Below, piece after piece: positions 9,586 through 17,050 of a DNA stretch of 64,000 bases. The position numbers were made by a program, and so were the translations under genes. Source of the stretch: Jejuia algarum (GTDB lineage Bacteria; Bacteroidota; Bacteroidia; Flavobacteriales; Flavobacteriaceae); assembly GCA_947495775.1 (NCBI GenBank), contig CANMAQ010000003.1, positions 235,747-299,746 of the forward strand. The letters run 5' to 3'. The notes beneath the pieces are model-generated. The model was not told where the DNA came from, did not search any database, and saw only the letters and a program-made list of their open reading frames with translations. Every line of letters begins with the position of its first letter. Within the stretch, counting starts at the first letter, position 1.

Positions 9586-12189
9586 ATGAGATTTAATGCC
9601 ACCATTTTAAAACAAGTTGCTGTCCTATTTTTTATATGTGGATTTTTCCATGTAGATCCTCTACAAGCGCAAGGAGATGTTCCTCCCAATGTGTTGTGTA
9701 TTGTTGCAGATGATTTAGGAATTGATGCCTTATTCTCTTCAGATTATGGCATTACATTAGCAAGCCAACCCAATACGCCTAATATTGAAGCTTTAAAAGC
9801 TAATGGCGTATCATTTTTAAATACCTGGGCAACACCACAGTGTGCTACAACTCGTGCTGCTATGATAAGTGGTACCTATGGTATAAACACAGGGGTGAGG
9901 CGCGTGCCTGGAAACTTAGATTTGGTACACGAATCTATTTTCACGTATTTAGACAATGCCAACACAAATTATGCTAAGGCTGTTGTAGGGAAGTGGCATA
10001 TTTCTAATCCACAAGATGCCAACCATCCAGGCGCACATGGTGTTGATTTTTTTGAAGGTATTTTAGGGGGCTTTGTAGACGATTATTACAGTTGGCAGAA
10101 GATTGATGGTAACGGTCAAACTACAGATGTAGATGAATATATTACAGCACATTTTACAGACACTGCAATAAACTGGATAGACAATCAAAGTAGCCCTTGG
10201 TTTTTGTGGCTAGCGCATACAGCGCCACATAGTCCGTTCCATACCCCACCATCAGGAACTTTTTCGCAAACGAACTTGAGTTCTAATAGAAATCAATATA
10301 TGGCAGCTATAGAGTCTTTAGATTACTATATAGGTACACTTATAGGTAGTATGGACCAAGCTACATTAGACAATACGATCATTGTTTTTATAGGTGATAA
10401 TGGTACGCCAGGAGGTGTATCTCGTTTTTTTCCTGGCGATCATGCTAAAGGCTCTATGTACGAAGGTGGTTTACGTGTACCACTTATCATCTCAGGAAAA
10501 GGAGTAACGCGTCAAGGTGTATTAGAAAATGGCATTGCCCAAGCTACAGATGTTTATGCTACACTTGTAGAACTCATGTCTAACGACTTAGAAGGAGGTA
10601 TACATAACAGTTATAGTTTGGCGCCTGCATTAACTACAGCAAATGCCATAGAACGCCCTTATATTTATACGGACTATATTGATGATGGATTGGAGTTTTG
10701 GGCTGTTCGCGATAACACGTATAAACTTATAGAAAATGAGAATGGTGTCGTAGAGTTTTACAATGTCGTTACCGATTTAGAAGAAGCGCAGAACCTCGTG
10801 GGGTTTTTAACAAATGAAGAAGCTAGTATTTTGGGGCAAATGCAAGCAGAGGCAGCAACCATACGTACCGATTGGTCATGCCAAGATTTAATTTTAAATG
10901 GCACAGAAACGATAACAGATGATTGCAGTTCATGTCCTGTAGATCAATTGAATTTTACCAATATAGGATGCTGTGAAACTCCTAATGTCCCTAATGTTTA
11001 TTATGAATATTTTGAAGGGGACTCTAGAAAAATATATTCAAACAATTTTCCTAATCATGATTATTGCTACAATAATAACATACCGACACAGAGTTACCAT
11101 GATTTAGAAATGGATGTCAATCCCGTGGTTACAAATACAATAACCAGTGTAATTAATCCACGTACAGGACGTCCAGCGACAACTTTTGGGGTGGCCCTAA
11201 ATGGTGTGTTGTTTGCGCCAGGACCAGCCTTACCTTTTGTGTATTCTAATCCTGAGACTGGAGAGTTTAATTGGGATTGGGTTTTTGAACCTACAAATAA
11301 TCAGGGTGCTGGTCAAGATTTAGTAAGTCTAGATTGTGCTTCTGCTCATACCAATAATGCTCACGGCTACCATTACCATGGTGAAATGTTTTCGTATTTA
11401 GAGCATGAAATTCCGGGTGTGACTACAGCTACAACCGTAGATGCTATTATACCAATAGGCTGGGCTGCCGATGGATTCCCTATTTTATATAAGTTTGGTC
11501 CAGATACTAGTGGAGGACTAAAAATTTTGCAACCGAGTTACCGGTTAAAAGCTGGTGATCGCCCAGGAGATGGTACCGATGTACCCTGTGGACCACATAC
11601 GGGACGCTATACCAACGATTACGAGTACATTGAAAACCTAGGTGATTTAGATGCGTGTAATGGTATGAATGCATCAATTACTGTAGAAACAGCTAATGGA
11701 CCGCAAACTTTCGAATATTTTTATGTTATTTCATCTACCTTTCCTCAAGTGCCTCGTTGTTTTGTGGGTAACGTTAATAGCTCTTTTACAAATGACCAAA
11801 TCACAGGAACAGATGGTGATGGTGATGGTTTTATTGCTGCTTTTGATTGTGATGATGGCGATCCTACTGTTAATCCTTTAGCAACAGAAGTGCCAGGCAA
11901 TGAAATAGATGAAAATTGTGATGGACAAGATACGCTTAGTTTAGACGATTTTGAAGGTAGCTTGGTGACCATTTTGCCTAACCCAACACAAGGAAAAGTA
12001 AGGCTTATCAATAATTTTGGATTTAATTATAAGGCCTATGTTTATGATATACAGGGAAAACTCTTATTAGAAATCGCTAATAGTCCAGAGTTTTTAAGTT
12101 TAGAAGCGTTTAAAAGTGGTATTTATATGCTAAAAGTAGAAGATACAAGATCTAATACAACGGGTATTTATAAAATTATAAAACGCTAA
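9586..12189 (+). CDS. Secreted sulfatase-YHYH-MopE fusion with T9SS sorting domain
   Basis: An 867-residue exported protein. Residues 1-29 are a signal peptide ending ...LQAQ. From about 34 to 420 there is a type I sulfatase/alkaline phosphatase fold: NVLCIVADDLG metal site, GKWHIS, HTAPHSPFH and GDNGTPGG. The modification site reads C86-A-T-T-R, a CxTxR variant of the formylglycine motif CxPxR. Residues about 480-735 form a YHYH domain with HGYHYHG near 594-600. Residues about 743-782 are a MopE-type Asp-rich calcium motif (DGDGDGF...DCDDGD...NEIDENCDG). The end (from about 792) is a type A T9SS sorting domain (ILPNPTQGKVRL...GIYMLKVED...YKIIKR). It is probably displayed on or secreted through the outer membrane. 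Substrate (sulfated or phosphorylated polymer) unknown; activity depends on whether CxTxR is matured. Confidence 0.85.
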   Translation: MRFNATILKQVAVLFFICGFFHVDPLQAQGDVPPNVLCIVADDLGIDALFSSDYGITLASQPNTPNIEALKANGVSFLNTWATPQCATTRAAMISGTYGINTGVRRVPGNLDLVHESIFTYLDNANTNYAKAVVGKWHISNPQDANHPGAHGVDFFEGILGGFVDDYYSWQKIDGNGQTTDVDEYITAHFTDTAINWIDNQSSPWFLWLAHTAPHSPFHTPPSGTFSQTNLSSNRNQYMAAIESLDYYIGTLIGSMDQATLDNTIIVFIGDNGTPGGVSRFFPGDHAKGSMYEGGLRVPLIISGKGVTRQGVLENGIAQATDVYATLVELMSNDLEGGIHNSYSLAPALTTANAIERPYIYTDYIDDGLEFWAVRDNTYKLIENENGVVEFYNVVTDLEEAQNLVGFLTNEEASILGQMQAEAATIRTDWSCQDLILNGTETITDDCSSCPVDQLNFTNIGCCETPNVPNVYYEYFEGDSRKIYSNNFPNHDYCYNNNIPTQSYHDLEMDVNPVVTNTITSVINPRTGRPATTFGVALNGVLFAPGPALPFVYSNPETGEFNWDWVFEPTNNQGAGQDLVSLDCASAHTNNAHGYHYHGEMFSYLEHEIPGVTTATTVDAIIPIGWAADGFPILYKFGPDTSGGLKILQPSYRLKAGDRPGDGTDVPCGPHTGRYTNDYEYIENLGDLDACNGMNASITVETANGPQTFEYFYVISSTFPQVPRCFVGNVNSSFTNDQITGTDGDGDGFIAAFDCDDGDPTVNPLATEVPGNEIDENCDGQDTLSLDDFEGSLVTILPNPTQGKVRLINNFGFNYKAYVYDIQGKLLLEIANSPEFLSLEAFKSGIYMLKVEDTRSNTTGIYKIIKR

Positions 12190-12242
12190 TAACTAAAAAA
12201 GCTATAGTCTGTTTAGACTACCAAAATATCACGATAATACTA

Positions 12243-12290
12243 TAGCCTTATCCGTTATTTGAAAACAGATAAGGCTAGTATTTTTTAATA
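12243..12290 (+). terminator. Terminator after the sulfatase fusion gene
   Basis: Perfect 10-bp stem TAGCCTTATC (12243-12252) / GATAAGGCTA (12268-12277) followed by GTATTTTTTAA. It also sits just downstream of the first minus-strand sigma-like gene. A close variant of this hairpin recurs between the following repeat units. Confidence 0.8.
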
Positions 12291-12306
12291 CGCAAAACAT
12301 TACAGG

Positions 12307-12528
12307 CTATTGTAGGTTACCTGCAAGTTGCTTGCGCGCATCATGCATGTACGACCAAAATTGCTTTTCATCTATTTTTAAGACTTTGCAAATGGCTTTG
12401 GTACTGTAATTATGAATCGTTTTAAGAATAAAAACTTCGCGTTGCATTTTGGGGATTGCTTTTAGAGTTTCGAGTACTAAAATTTGATTCATCTCGGCGC
12501 TGGCATTTCGGTTTAGTGCGACATTCAT
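12307..12528 (-). CDS. Sigma-70 region-4-only protein, array copy 1
   Basis: A 73-residue protein that is almost entirely a sigma-70 region 4: LKAIPKMQREVFILKTI (residues about 25-41) is the first helical part, and STKAICKVLKIDEKQFWSYMHDARKQL (46-71) fits the helix-turn-helix that reads the -35/-33 element. There is no region 2, so it cannot open a promoter alone. The Ser/Ala/Asn-rich first 20 residues resemble no domain I know. The start ATG is conserved in all copies, with AAATTACCTT upstream. It may act as half of a split sigma factor (compare the two-protein SigO/RsoA sigma of Bacillus), as a co-regulator that touches core polymerase, or as a competitor. The function is unknown. Confidence 0.8.
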   Translation of the reverse strand: MNVALNRNASAEMNQILVLETLKAIPKMQREVFILKTIHNYSTKAICKVLKIDEKQFWSYMHDARKQLAGNLQ

Positions 12529-12558
12529 AAGGTAATTTTTTAGTTATTTTATGTCCTA

Positions 12559-12566
12559 CAAACTTA
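12559..12566 (-). promoter_or_regulatory. -7 promoter box of sigma-like copy 1 (conserved in the array)
   Basis: Read on the minus strand this is TAAGTTTG, a match to TAnnTTTG, 31-38 bp upstream of the ATG. The same box occurs at 13233-13240 (copy 2) and as TAAATTTG at 13905-13912 (copy 3), with equivalents before copies 4-6. Copy 7 has TAGTTTTG at the same relative place. This supports each copy being separately transcribed. Confidence 0.6.
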
Positions 12567-12613
12567 AGTTTTGTTTAACCTTTAAAACATGTATGTTTTG
12601 CCCTAAAAAGTAT

Positions 12614-12627
12614 GATTTCAAGAAATT
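12614..12627. promoter_or_regulatory. Palindromic box, copy 1
   Basis: GATTTCAAGAAATT, one mismatch from a perfect 6-2-6 palindrome. It lies about 48 bp upstream of the -7 box of copy 1 (an activator-like distance). It is followed on the plus strand by ACACAAAGTTATG, also conserved between units. Confidence 0.6.
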
Positions 12628-12751
12628 ACACAAAGTTATGTCGTCTTTTATAGTGTTTGTTTTATGTGTTGTGTGATTATCGTTTTTGAAATAAATGATT
12701 AGTGTATGTGTTCAGATAATCAAAACGTTACCGCTTTAGTTAGTAAGCGAT

Positions 12752-12872
12752 TTTGTGATATGGAGAAGCGCTCTATTTAAAGTGGCTGGGAGTGAAAAAT
12801 TAGTTTTATGAGAGGGGAGATCACAGCGTGGTTTGTGGTAGGGTTTAGTCAGGAAACGTTAAACAAAAAAGG
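12752..12872 (+). pseudogene. Decayed 5' remnant of the PAS/AraC regulator gene, unit 1
   Basis: The stretch begins TTTTGTGATATGG, like the region around the start of the intact gene (TTTGTGATATGA at 16040-16051), and ends CGTTAAACAAAAAAG, like 16218-16232 of that gene. The middle has lost sequence and has no open frame. It is recognisable mainly by comparison with units 3-5. Confidence 0.5.
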
Positions 12873-12980
12873 TGTTTTTTAGAGCAAATACGATTTAAGA
12901 AGGGAGACCATACTGTAACCTTACCTGTTACTTAAAAACAGATAAGGCTAGTATTTTTTTAATACGCAAAGCATTACAGG

Positions 12981-13202
12981 CTATTGTAGGTTACCTGCAA
13001 GTTGCTTGCGTGCATCATGCATGTACGACCAAAATTGCTTTTCATCTATTTTTAAGACTTTGCAAATGGCTTTGGTACTGTAATTATGAATCGTTTTAAG
13101 AATAAAAACTTCGCGTTGCAATTTTGGAATTGCTTTTAGAGTTTCGAGTATTAAAATTTGATTCATCTCGGCGCTGGCATTTCGGTTTAGTGCGACATTC
13201 AT
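12981..13202 (-). CDS. Sigma-70 region-4-only protein, array copy 2
   Basis: A 73-residue near-duplicate of copy 1 that differs at two positions (IL for VL near residue 17; KLQ for KMQ near 28). Region 4 is fully kept, including the recognition helix EKQFWSYMHDARKQL. Its own palindrome lies at 13288-13301 and its -7 box at 13233-13240. The gene has no frameshift or stop even though the adjoining PAS remnant has decayed. This suggests that the sigma-like frame is maintained, though the copy is also young. Confidence 0.8.
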   Translation of the reverse strand: MNVALNRNASAEMNQILILETLKAIPKLQREVFILKTIHNYSTKAICKVLKIDEKQFWSYMHDARKQLAGNLQ

Positions 13203-13287
13203 AAGGTAATTTTTTAGTTATTTTATGTCCTACAAACTTAAGTTTTGTTTAATCTTTTAAACATGTATGTTTTGCCCTAAAAAGTAT

Positions 13288-13301
13288 GATTTCAAGAAAT
13301 T
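13288..13301. promoter_or_regulatory. Palindromic box, copy 2
   Basis: GATTTCAAGAAATT, identical to the box of unit 1 and in the same place relative to the gene start. Confidence 0.6.
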
Positions 13302-13424
13302 ACACAAAGTTATGTAGTCTTTTATAGCATTTGTTTTATGTGTTGTTTGATTGCCGTTTTTGAAATAAATGATTAGGGTGTGTATTCAGATAATCAAAAA
13401 GTTACCGCTTCAGCTTGTAAACAA

Positions 13425-13546
13425 TTTTGTGAGATGGAGAAGCACTCTGTTTAAAGTGGATGGAGTAAAAAATTAGTTTTTATGAGAGTGGAGATTACAG
13501 CGTGGTTTGTGGTAGGGTTTAGTCAGGAAACGTTAAACAAAAAAGG
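13425..13546 (+). pseudogene. Decayed 5' remnant of the PAS/AraC regulator gene, unit 2
   Basis: Same layout as unit 1: TTTTGTGAGATGG at the left, CGTTAAACAAAAAAGG at the right, with no open frame between. It is a duplicate of the unit 1 remnant with point differences. Confidence 0.5.
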
Positions 13547-13652
13547 TGTTTTTTAGAGCAAATACGATTTAAGAAGGGAGACCATACTGTAACCTTACCT
13601 GTTACTTAAGAACAGATAAGGCTAGTATTGGTTAGTACACAAAATCTACTGG

Positions 13653-13874
13653 TTAGTGTAGATGTCCTGCAAGTTGTTTGCGCGCATCGTGCATGTACGA
13701 CCAAAATTGCTTCTCATCTATTTTTAAGACTTTGCAAATGGCTTTGGTACTGTAATTATGAATCGTTTTAAGAATAAAAACTTCACGTTGCAATTTTGGA
13801 ATTGCTTTTAAAGTTTCGAATACTAAAATTTGATTCATCTCGGTGCTAGCATTTTGGTTTAGTGTAACATTCAT
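13653..13874 (-). CDS. Sigma-70 region-4-only protein, array copy 3
   Basis: A 73-residue paralogue of the array family. Compared with copies 1 and 2 the first 20 residues changed (MNVTLNQNASTEMNQ) and the C-terminus reads AGHLH, while residues 25-70 (region 4) are essentially identical. Changes thus concentrate in the N-terminal tail. Its palindrome is at 13960-13973 and its -7 box at 13905-13912. Confidence 0.8.
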   Translation of the reverse strand: MNVTLNQNASTEMNQILVFETLKAIPKLQREVFILKTIHNYSTKAICKVLKIDEKQFWSYMHDARKQLAGHLH

Positions 13875-13959
13875 AAGGTAATGGTTTAGTTAAACTATTC
13901 TCTACAAATTTAAGTTTTGTTTAACTTATAACACCTACAAATAGTGCTCTAAAAAGTAT

Positions 13960-13973
13960 GATTTCATGAAATC
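13960..13973. promoter_or_regulatory. Palindromic box, copy 3
   Basis: GATTTCATGAAATC, a perfect 14-bp palindrome followed by GAACAAAGTTAT. Confidence 0.65.
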
Positions 13974-14080
13974 GAACAAAGTTATATTGCTTCTTATTGT
14001 GCTTGTTTTGTTTGGTATATCATTAAAATTTAAAAATAGAGAATACAGCGTTAATGTATAGTTTTTTAAAGGGTTAGACT

Positions 14081-14220
14081 ATGATTGATAAACCGTTTTT
14101 TTATAATATTAAGAGCTTGCGTATTAGGAGTGCTAAAGCGTAAAAAATAAACGTTATTACAAGAGGGGATACGGCGTATTTTGTAGGAGCGCTAATTAAG
14201 GTAACGTTAAACAAAAAAGG
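14081..14220 (+). pseudogene. Decayed 5' remnant of the PAS/AraC regulator gene, unit 3
   Basis: It starts ATGATTGATAAACC (intact gene: ATGATAGATACTAT). After a gap it carries TTATTACAAGAGGGGATAC, AATTAAGGTAACG and TTAAACAAAAAAG, which align with TTATTACAGGGGAAAAATAC, AATTAAGGAAGCG and TTAAACAAAAAAG at 16184-16231. The frame is destroyed. Confidence 0.7.
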
Positions 14221-14326
14221 TGTTTTTTAGAGCAAATACGATTTAAGAGGGGAGACCATACTGTAACCTTACCTGTTACTTAAGAACAGATAAGGCTAGT
14301 ATTGGTTAGTACACAAAATCTATTGG

Positions 14327-14548
14327 TTAGTATAGATGTCCTGCAAGTTGTTTGCGCGCATCGTGCATGTACGACCAAAATTGCTTCTCGTCTATTTTTA
14401 AGACTTTGCAAATGGCTTTGGTACTGTAATTATGAATCGTTTTAAGAATAAAAACTTCACGTTGCAATTTTGGAATTGCTTTTAAAGTTTCGAATACTAA
14501 AATTTGATTCATCTCGGTGCTAGCATTTTGGTTTAGTGTAACATTCAT
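14327..14548 (-). CDS. Sigma-70 region-4-only protein, array copy 4
   Basis: A 73-residue protein identical to copy 3 except the last residue (Y for H). Region 4 (about residues 25-71) is intact. The palindrome is at 14634-14647. It is clearly a recent duplicate of copy 3 or 5. Confidence 0.8.
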   Translation of the reverse strand: MNVTLNQNASTEMNQILVFETLKAIPKLQREVFILKTIHNYSTKAICKVLKIDEKQFWSYMHDARKQLAGHLY

Positions 14549-14633
14549 AAGGTAATGGTTTAGTTATACTATTCTCTACAAATTTAAGTTTTGTTTAACT
14601 TATAGTACCTATAAATAGTGCTCTAAAAAGTAT

Positions 14634-14647
14634 GATTTCATGAAATC
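14634..14647. promoter_or_regulatory. Palindromic box, copy 4
   Basis: GATTTCATGAAATC, a perfect palindrome in the same context as unit 3. Confidence 0.65.
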
Positions 14648-14754
14648 GAACAAAGTTATGACGCTTCTTATCGTGCTTGTTTCGTTTGGTGTATCATTAA
14701 AATTTTAAAATAGAGAATACAGCGTTAATGTACAGGTGTTAAAAGGATTAAATT

Positions 14755-14892
14755 ATGATTAGTAAACCGTTTTTGTAATATTAACAGCTTGTGTGTTAAG
14801 AGTGCTAAAGTGTAAAAAATAAACATCGTTACAAGAGGGAATACAACATATTCTGTAGAGACGCTAATTAAGGTAACGTTAAACAAAAAAGG
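14755..14892 (+). pseudogene. Decayed 5' remnant of the PAS/AraC regulator gene, unit 4
   Basis: ATGATTAGTAAACCG at the left, then CGTTACAAGAGGGAATACA and TAATTAAGGTAACG, then TTAAACAAAAAAGG. It aligns with the intact gene in the same blocks as unit 3, with further substitutions and no open frame. Confidence 0.65.
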
Positions 14893-14997
14893 TGTTTTTA
14901 GAGCAAATACGATTTAAGAGGGGAAACCATACTGTAATCTTACCTGTTACTTAAGAACAGATAAGGCTAGTATTGGTTAGTACACAAAATCTATTGG

Positions 14998-15219
14998 TTA
15001 GTATAGATGTCCTGCAAGTTGTTTGCGCGCATCGTGCATGTACGACCAAAATTGCTTCTCGTCTATTTTTAAGACTTTGCAAATGGCTTTGGTACTGTAA
15101 TTATGAATCGTTTTAAGAATAAAAACTTCGCGTTGCAATTTTGGAATTGCTTTTAAAGTTTCAAGTACTAAAAGTTGATTCATTTCAGCGCTAGCATTTT
15201 GGTTTAGTGTAACATTCAT
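14998..15219 (-). CDS. Sigma-70 region-4-only protein, array copy 5
   Basis: A 73-residue member close to copies 3 and 4 (MNVTLNQNASAEMNQLLVLETLK at the start, AGHLY at the end). Region 4 is unchanged. The palindrome is at 15305-15318. Confidence 0.8.
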   Translation of the reverse strand: MNVTLNQNASAEMNQLLVLETLKAIPKLQREVFILKTIHNYSTKAICKVLKIDEKQFWSYMHDARKQLAGHLY

Positions 15220-15304
15220 AAGGGAATGGTTTAGTTATACTATTCTCTACAAACTTAAGTTTTGTTTAACTTATAGCACCTACAAATAGCACTCTAAAAA
15301 GTAT

Positions 15305-15318
15305 GATTTCATGAAATC
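15305..15318. promoter_or_regulatory. Palindromic box, copy 5
   Basis: GATTTCATGAAATC, a perfect palindrome followed by GAACAAAGTTATG. Confidence 0.65.
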
Positions 15319-15425
15319 GAACAAAGTTATGACGCTTCTTATCGTGCTTGTTTCGTTTGGTGTATCATTAAAGTTTCAAAACAGAGAATATAGTTTTAAT
15401 GTGCATATAATCATAGGGTTAATCT

Positions 15426-15560
15426 ATGATTGATAAACCGTTTTTTATAATATTAAGAGCTTGCGTATTAGGAGTACTAAAGCGTAAAAAATAAACGTTA
15501 TTACAAGAGGGAAATACAGCGTATTCTATAGGAGTGCTAATTAAGGCAACGTTAAACAAA
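15426..15560 (+). pseudogene. Decayed 5' remnant of the PAS/AraC regulator gene, unit 5
   Basis: The clearest remnant. It starts ATGATTGATAAACCG. The segment GTATTAGGAGTACTAAAGCG-TAAAAAATAAACG-TTATTACAAGAGGGAAATACAG-...-TAATTAAGGCAACG-TTAAACAAA aligns without large gaps to about 100 bp of the intact gene at 16128-16228. About 40 bp of the 5' part are missing and the frame is broken. Confidence 0.75.
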
Positions 15561-15679
15561 ATACATTTTTAAAATCACTATTGTTTTTAATATATGTTAT
15601 ATCGTAACTATAGTGTTATAAGACGACTGCTTTAGAAAACATAAAAAAAACAAGAGGTAAATAACTGAAAAATAGCGCG

Positions 15680-15901
15680 TTAATGTAGGGTATTGGCTAG
15701 TTGTTGGCGCGCATCATGCATATACGTCCAAAATTGTGTGTCATCTATTTTTAAAACTTTGCAAATGGTTTTGGTGCTGTAATTATGAATCGTTCTAAGT
15801 ACAAAAACCTCGCGTTGTAATTTGGGGATTGTTTTTAAAGTTTCAAGTACTAAGTTCTGGTTCGTCTCGGGGCTAGTGTTTTGATTTCGTGTGACATTCA
15901 T
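15680..15901 (-). CDS. Sigma-70 region-4-only protein, array copy 6 (partner of the intact PAS regulator)
   Basis: A 73-residue, most diverged member of the six (MNVTRNQNTSPETNQNLVLETLKTIPKLQREVFVLRTI, then recognition helix DTQFWTYMHDARQQL). The length is unchanged despite many substitutions, which argues for purifying selection on the frame. It is divergent from the intact PAS/AraC gene, with 146 bp between the two starts. That gap holds the palindrome 15989-16002 and both promoter boxes. This pair is probably the ancestral arrangement that was duplicated. Confidence 0.82.
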   Translation of the reverse strand: MNVTRNQNTSPETNQNLVLETLKTIPKLQREVFVLRTIHNYSTKTICKVLKIDDTQFWTYMHDARQQLANTLH

Positions 15902-15988
15902 AAGGCCGTTAGTTTCGTTATACAGCGTTTTTACAAACTTAAGTTTTGTTTAACCTTTGGAGGGTAAACATTCCACTTAAAAAGGTAT

Positions 15989-16043
15989 GATTTCAAGAAA
16001 TCGGACAAACTTATACAACCTTTCAATTAATTCATTAAATTTG
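15989..16043. promoter_or_regulatory. Divergent control region of copy 6 and the PAS/AraC gene
   Basis: The perfect palindrome GATTTCAAGAAATC (15989-16002), followed by GGACAAACTTAT, lies about 33 bp before a TAAATTTG box (16036-16043). That box is only 4 bp from the ATG at 16048, so the PAS mRNA may be leaderless. The palindrome is the best candidate operator for the AraC-type product (inference). Confidence 0.55.
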
Positions 16044-16047
16044 TGAT

Positions 16048-16791
16048 ATGATAGATACTATTAAAGCCGACATTTCGGTTGTAATCACAGATAGTCAAAG
16101 GATTATCATTTGGGTGAATGAACAGTTTAGCAAGATGACAGGCTATTCATTAGAAGAAGTTAGAGGGAAAAAACCTGCCTTATTACAGGGGAAAAATACA
16201 GAACGACCTGCAGTTGCGAGAATTAAGGAAGCGTTAAACAAAAAAGTGCATTTTCATGATCGTATTACGAATTATCGTAAAAATGGTGAAGAGTATACGT
16301 GCGCATTAACAATACATCCTATTTTCGATTTAGATGGAAGTTTATCAAATTTTGTAGCTTTTGAGGTTGATAACAATTTTGTAAACCCAGATAAAGAGCC
16401 TTTAATGCGTCTTTCGCAAGCTCAAAAGAAAACGTACTTAACAGATACTGAAGAATTGACGATGTATTTTAAGCTTTTAGATCTTTTTAGAGCAAAAAAA
16501 TTATATTTAGATGCCAATCTTAGTCAGCAAAAGGTTGCCGATTTAATGGAGACTAATGTTAAATACTTGTCCTTGGTGATTAATAACCAGACTGAAAAAA
16601 ACTTTAAATACTTTGTAAATCAATTTAGAGTACAGGCCTTTGAAAACTTATTGTCTTCTAAGGCCATGCCTAATTACACGCTTTTCAGTATTGGTGAACA
16701 GTGTGGTTTTAAAAATAAATCTACGTTTTACAGTGTGATTTTAACCCATACTGGTAAAACGCCAAAAGAAATTGCTGCGACGTATTATTAA
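16048..16791 (+). CDS. PAS (LOV-like) / AraC-type transcriptional regulator
   Basis: A 247-residue regulator. Residues about 10-115 are a PAS domain close to the LOV subgroup (MTGYSLEEVRGK, LLQGKNTERPAVARI, NYRKNGEEY, GSLSNFVAFEVD). The position of the photoactive Cys in LOV domains (NCRFLQG) reads K-P-A-L-L-Q-G, so the Cys is a Pro and normal LOV photochemistry is not expected. Residues about 150-247 form an AraC-family DNA-binding domain with two HTH parts (LSQQKVADLMETNVKYLS and FSIGEQCGFKNKSTFYSVIL, then GKTPKEI). The ligand is unknown. It is the only intact copy; five remnants lie in the upstream array. It probably regulates the flanking sigma-like genes through the palindrome (inference). 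Confidence 0.82.
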   Translation: MIDTIKADISVVITDSQRIIIWVNEQFSKMTGYSLEEVRGKKPALLQGKNTERPAVARIKEALNKKVHFHDRITNYRKNGEEYTCALTIHPIFDLDGSLSNFVAFEVDNNFVNPDKEPLMRLSQAQKKTYLTDTEELTMYFKLLDLFRAKKLYLDANLSQQKVADLMETNVKYLSLVINNQTEKNFKYFVNQFRVQAFENLLSSKAMPNYTLFSIGEQCGFKNKSTFYSVILTHTGKTPKEIAATYY

Positions 16792-16828
16792 CGCATTCTT
16801 TTTTAGAACCCTTTCTTAACACGAAGAC

Positions 16829-17050
16829 TTAATGTCCAAATAAATGTTGGCGTGCATGGTACATGCATGCCCAAAATAATTTTTCATTAATTTTTAAGAT
16901 TGTACAAATATCTTTTGTACTCTTATTGTAAATGGTTTTAAGTATAAATACTTCACGTTGCAGTCTAGGAATGGTTTTTAAAGTTTCTAGTAAGACACTT
17001 TTTTTCATTTCAATATTTGTTGTGTCGCTTAAAGTACTAGTACTAGGCAT
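16829..17050 (-). CDS. Sigma-70 region-4-only protein, diverged copy 7
   Basis: A 73-residue outlying member (MPSTSTLSDTTNIEMKKS at the start). Region 4 is recognisable and intact: LKTIPRLQREVFILKTIYNKSTKDICTILKINEKLFWACMYHARQHL. It converges with the PAS gene, leaving 37 bp between the stops. It is not part of the 672-bp period, but it has its own TAnnTTTG box (TAGTTTTG on the minus strand) and a related palindrome at 17138-17150. It is likely an older duplicate from before the array expanded. Confidence 0.78.
   Translation of the reverse strand: MPSTSTLSDTTNIEMKKSVLLETLKTIPRLQREVFILKTIYNKSTKDICTILKINEKLFWACMYHARQHLFGH

Larger units (their letters stand above)
12243..15901. repeat. Tandem array of six ~672-bp units (sigma-region-4 gene + PAS-gene remnant)
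   Basis: The stops of the six minus-strand genes lie at 12307, 12981, 13653, 14327, 14998 and 15680, giving a period of 671-682 bp. In plus-strand order a unit holds a hairpin (TAGCCTTATC-like/GATAAGGCTA), the 73-codon gene on the minus strand, its promoter box, a 14-bp palindrome, a remnant of a plus-strand PAS regulator gene, and a linker containing TTTTTAGAGCAAATACGATT. Units 3, 4 and 5 are nearly identical; units 1 and 2 form a second close pair; unit 6 is most diverged and borders the intact PAS gene. The array therefore grew by several rounds of unequal duplication from a sigma-like/PAS divergent gene pair. Confidence 0.9.

Noticed and set aside
12243..15901. The array as a CRISPR or transposon
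   Set aside because: Units are about 672 bp with coding sequence and promoters; no spacers, no transposase, no terminal inverted repeats.
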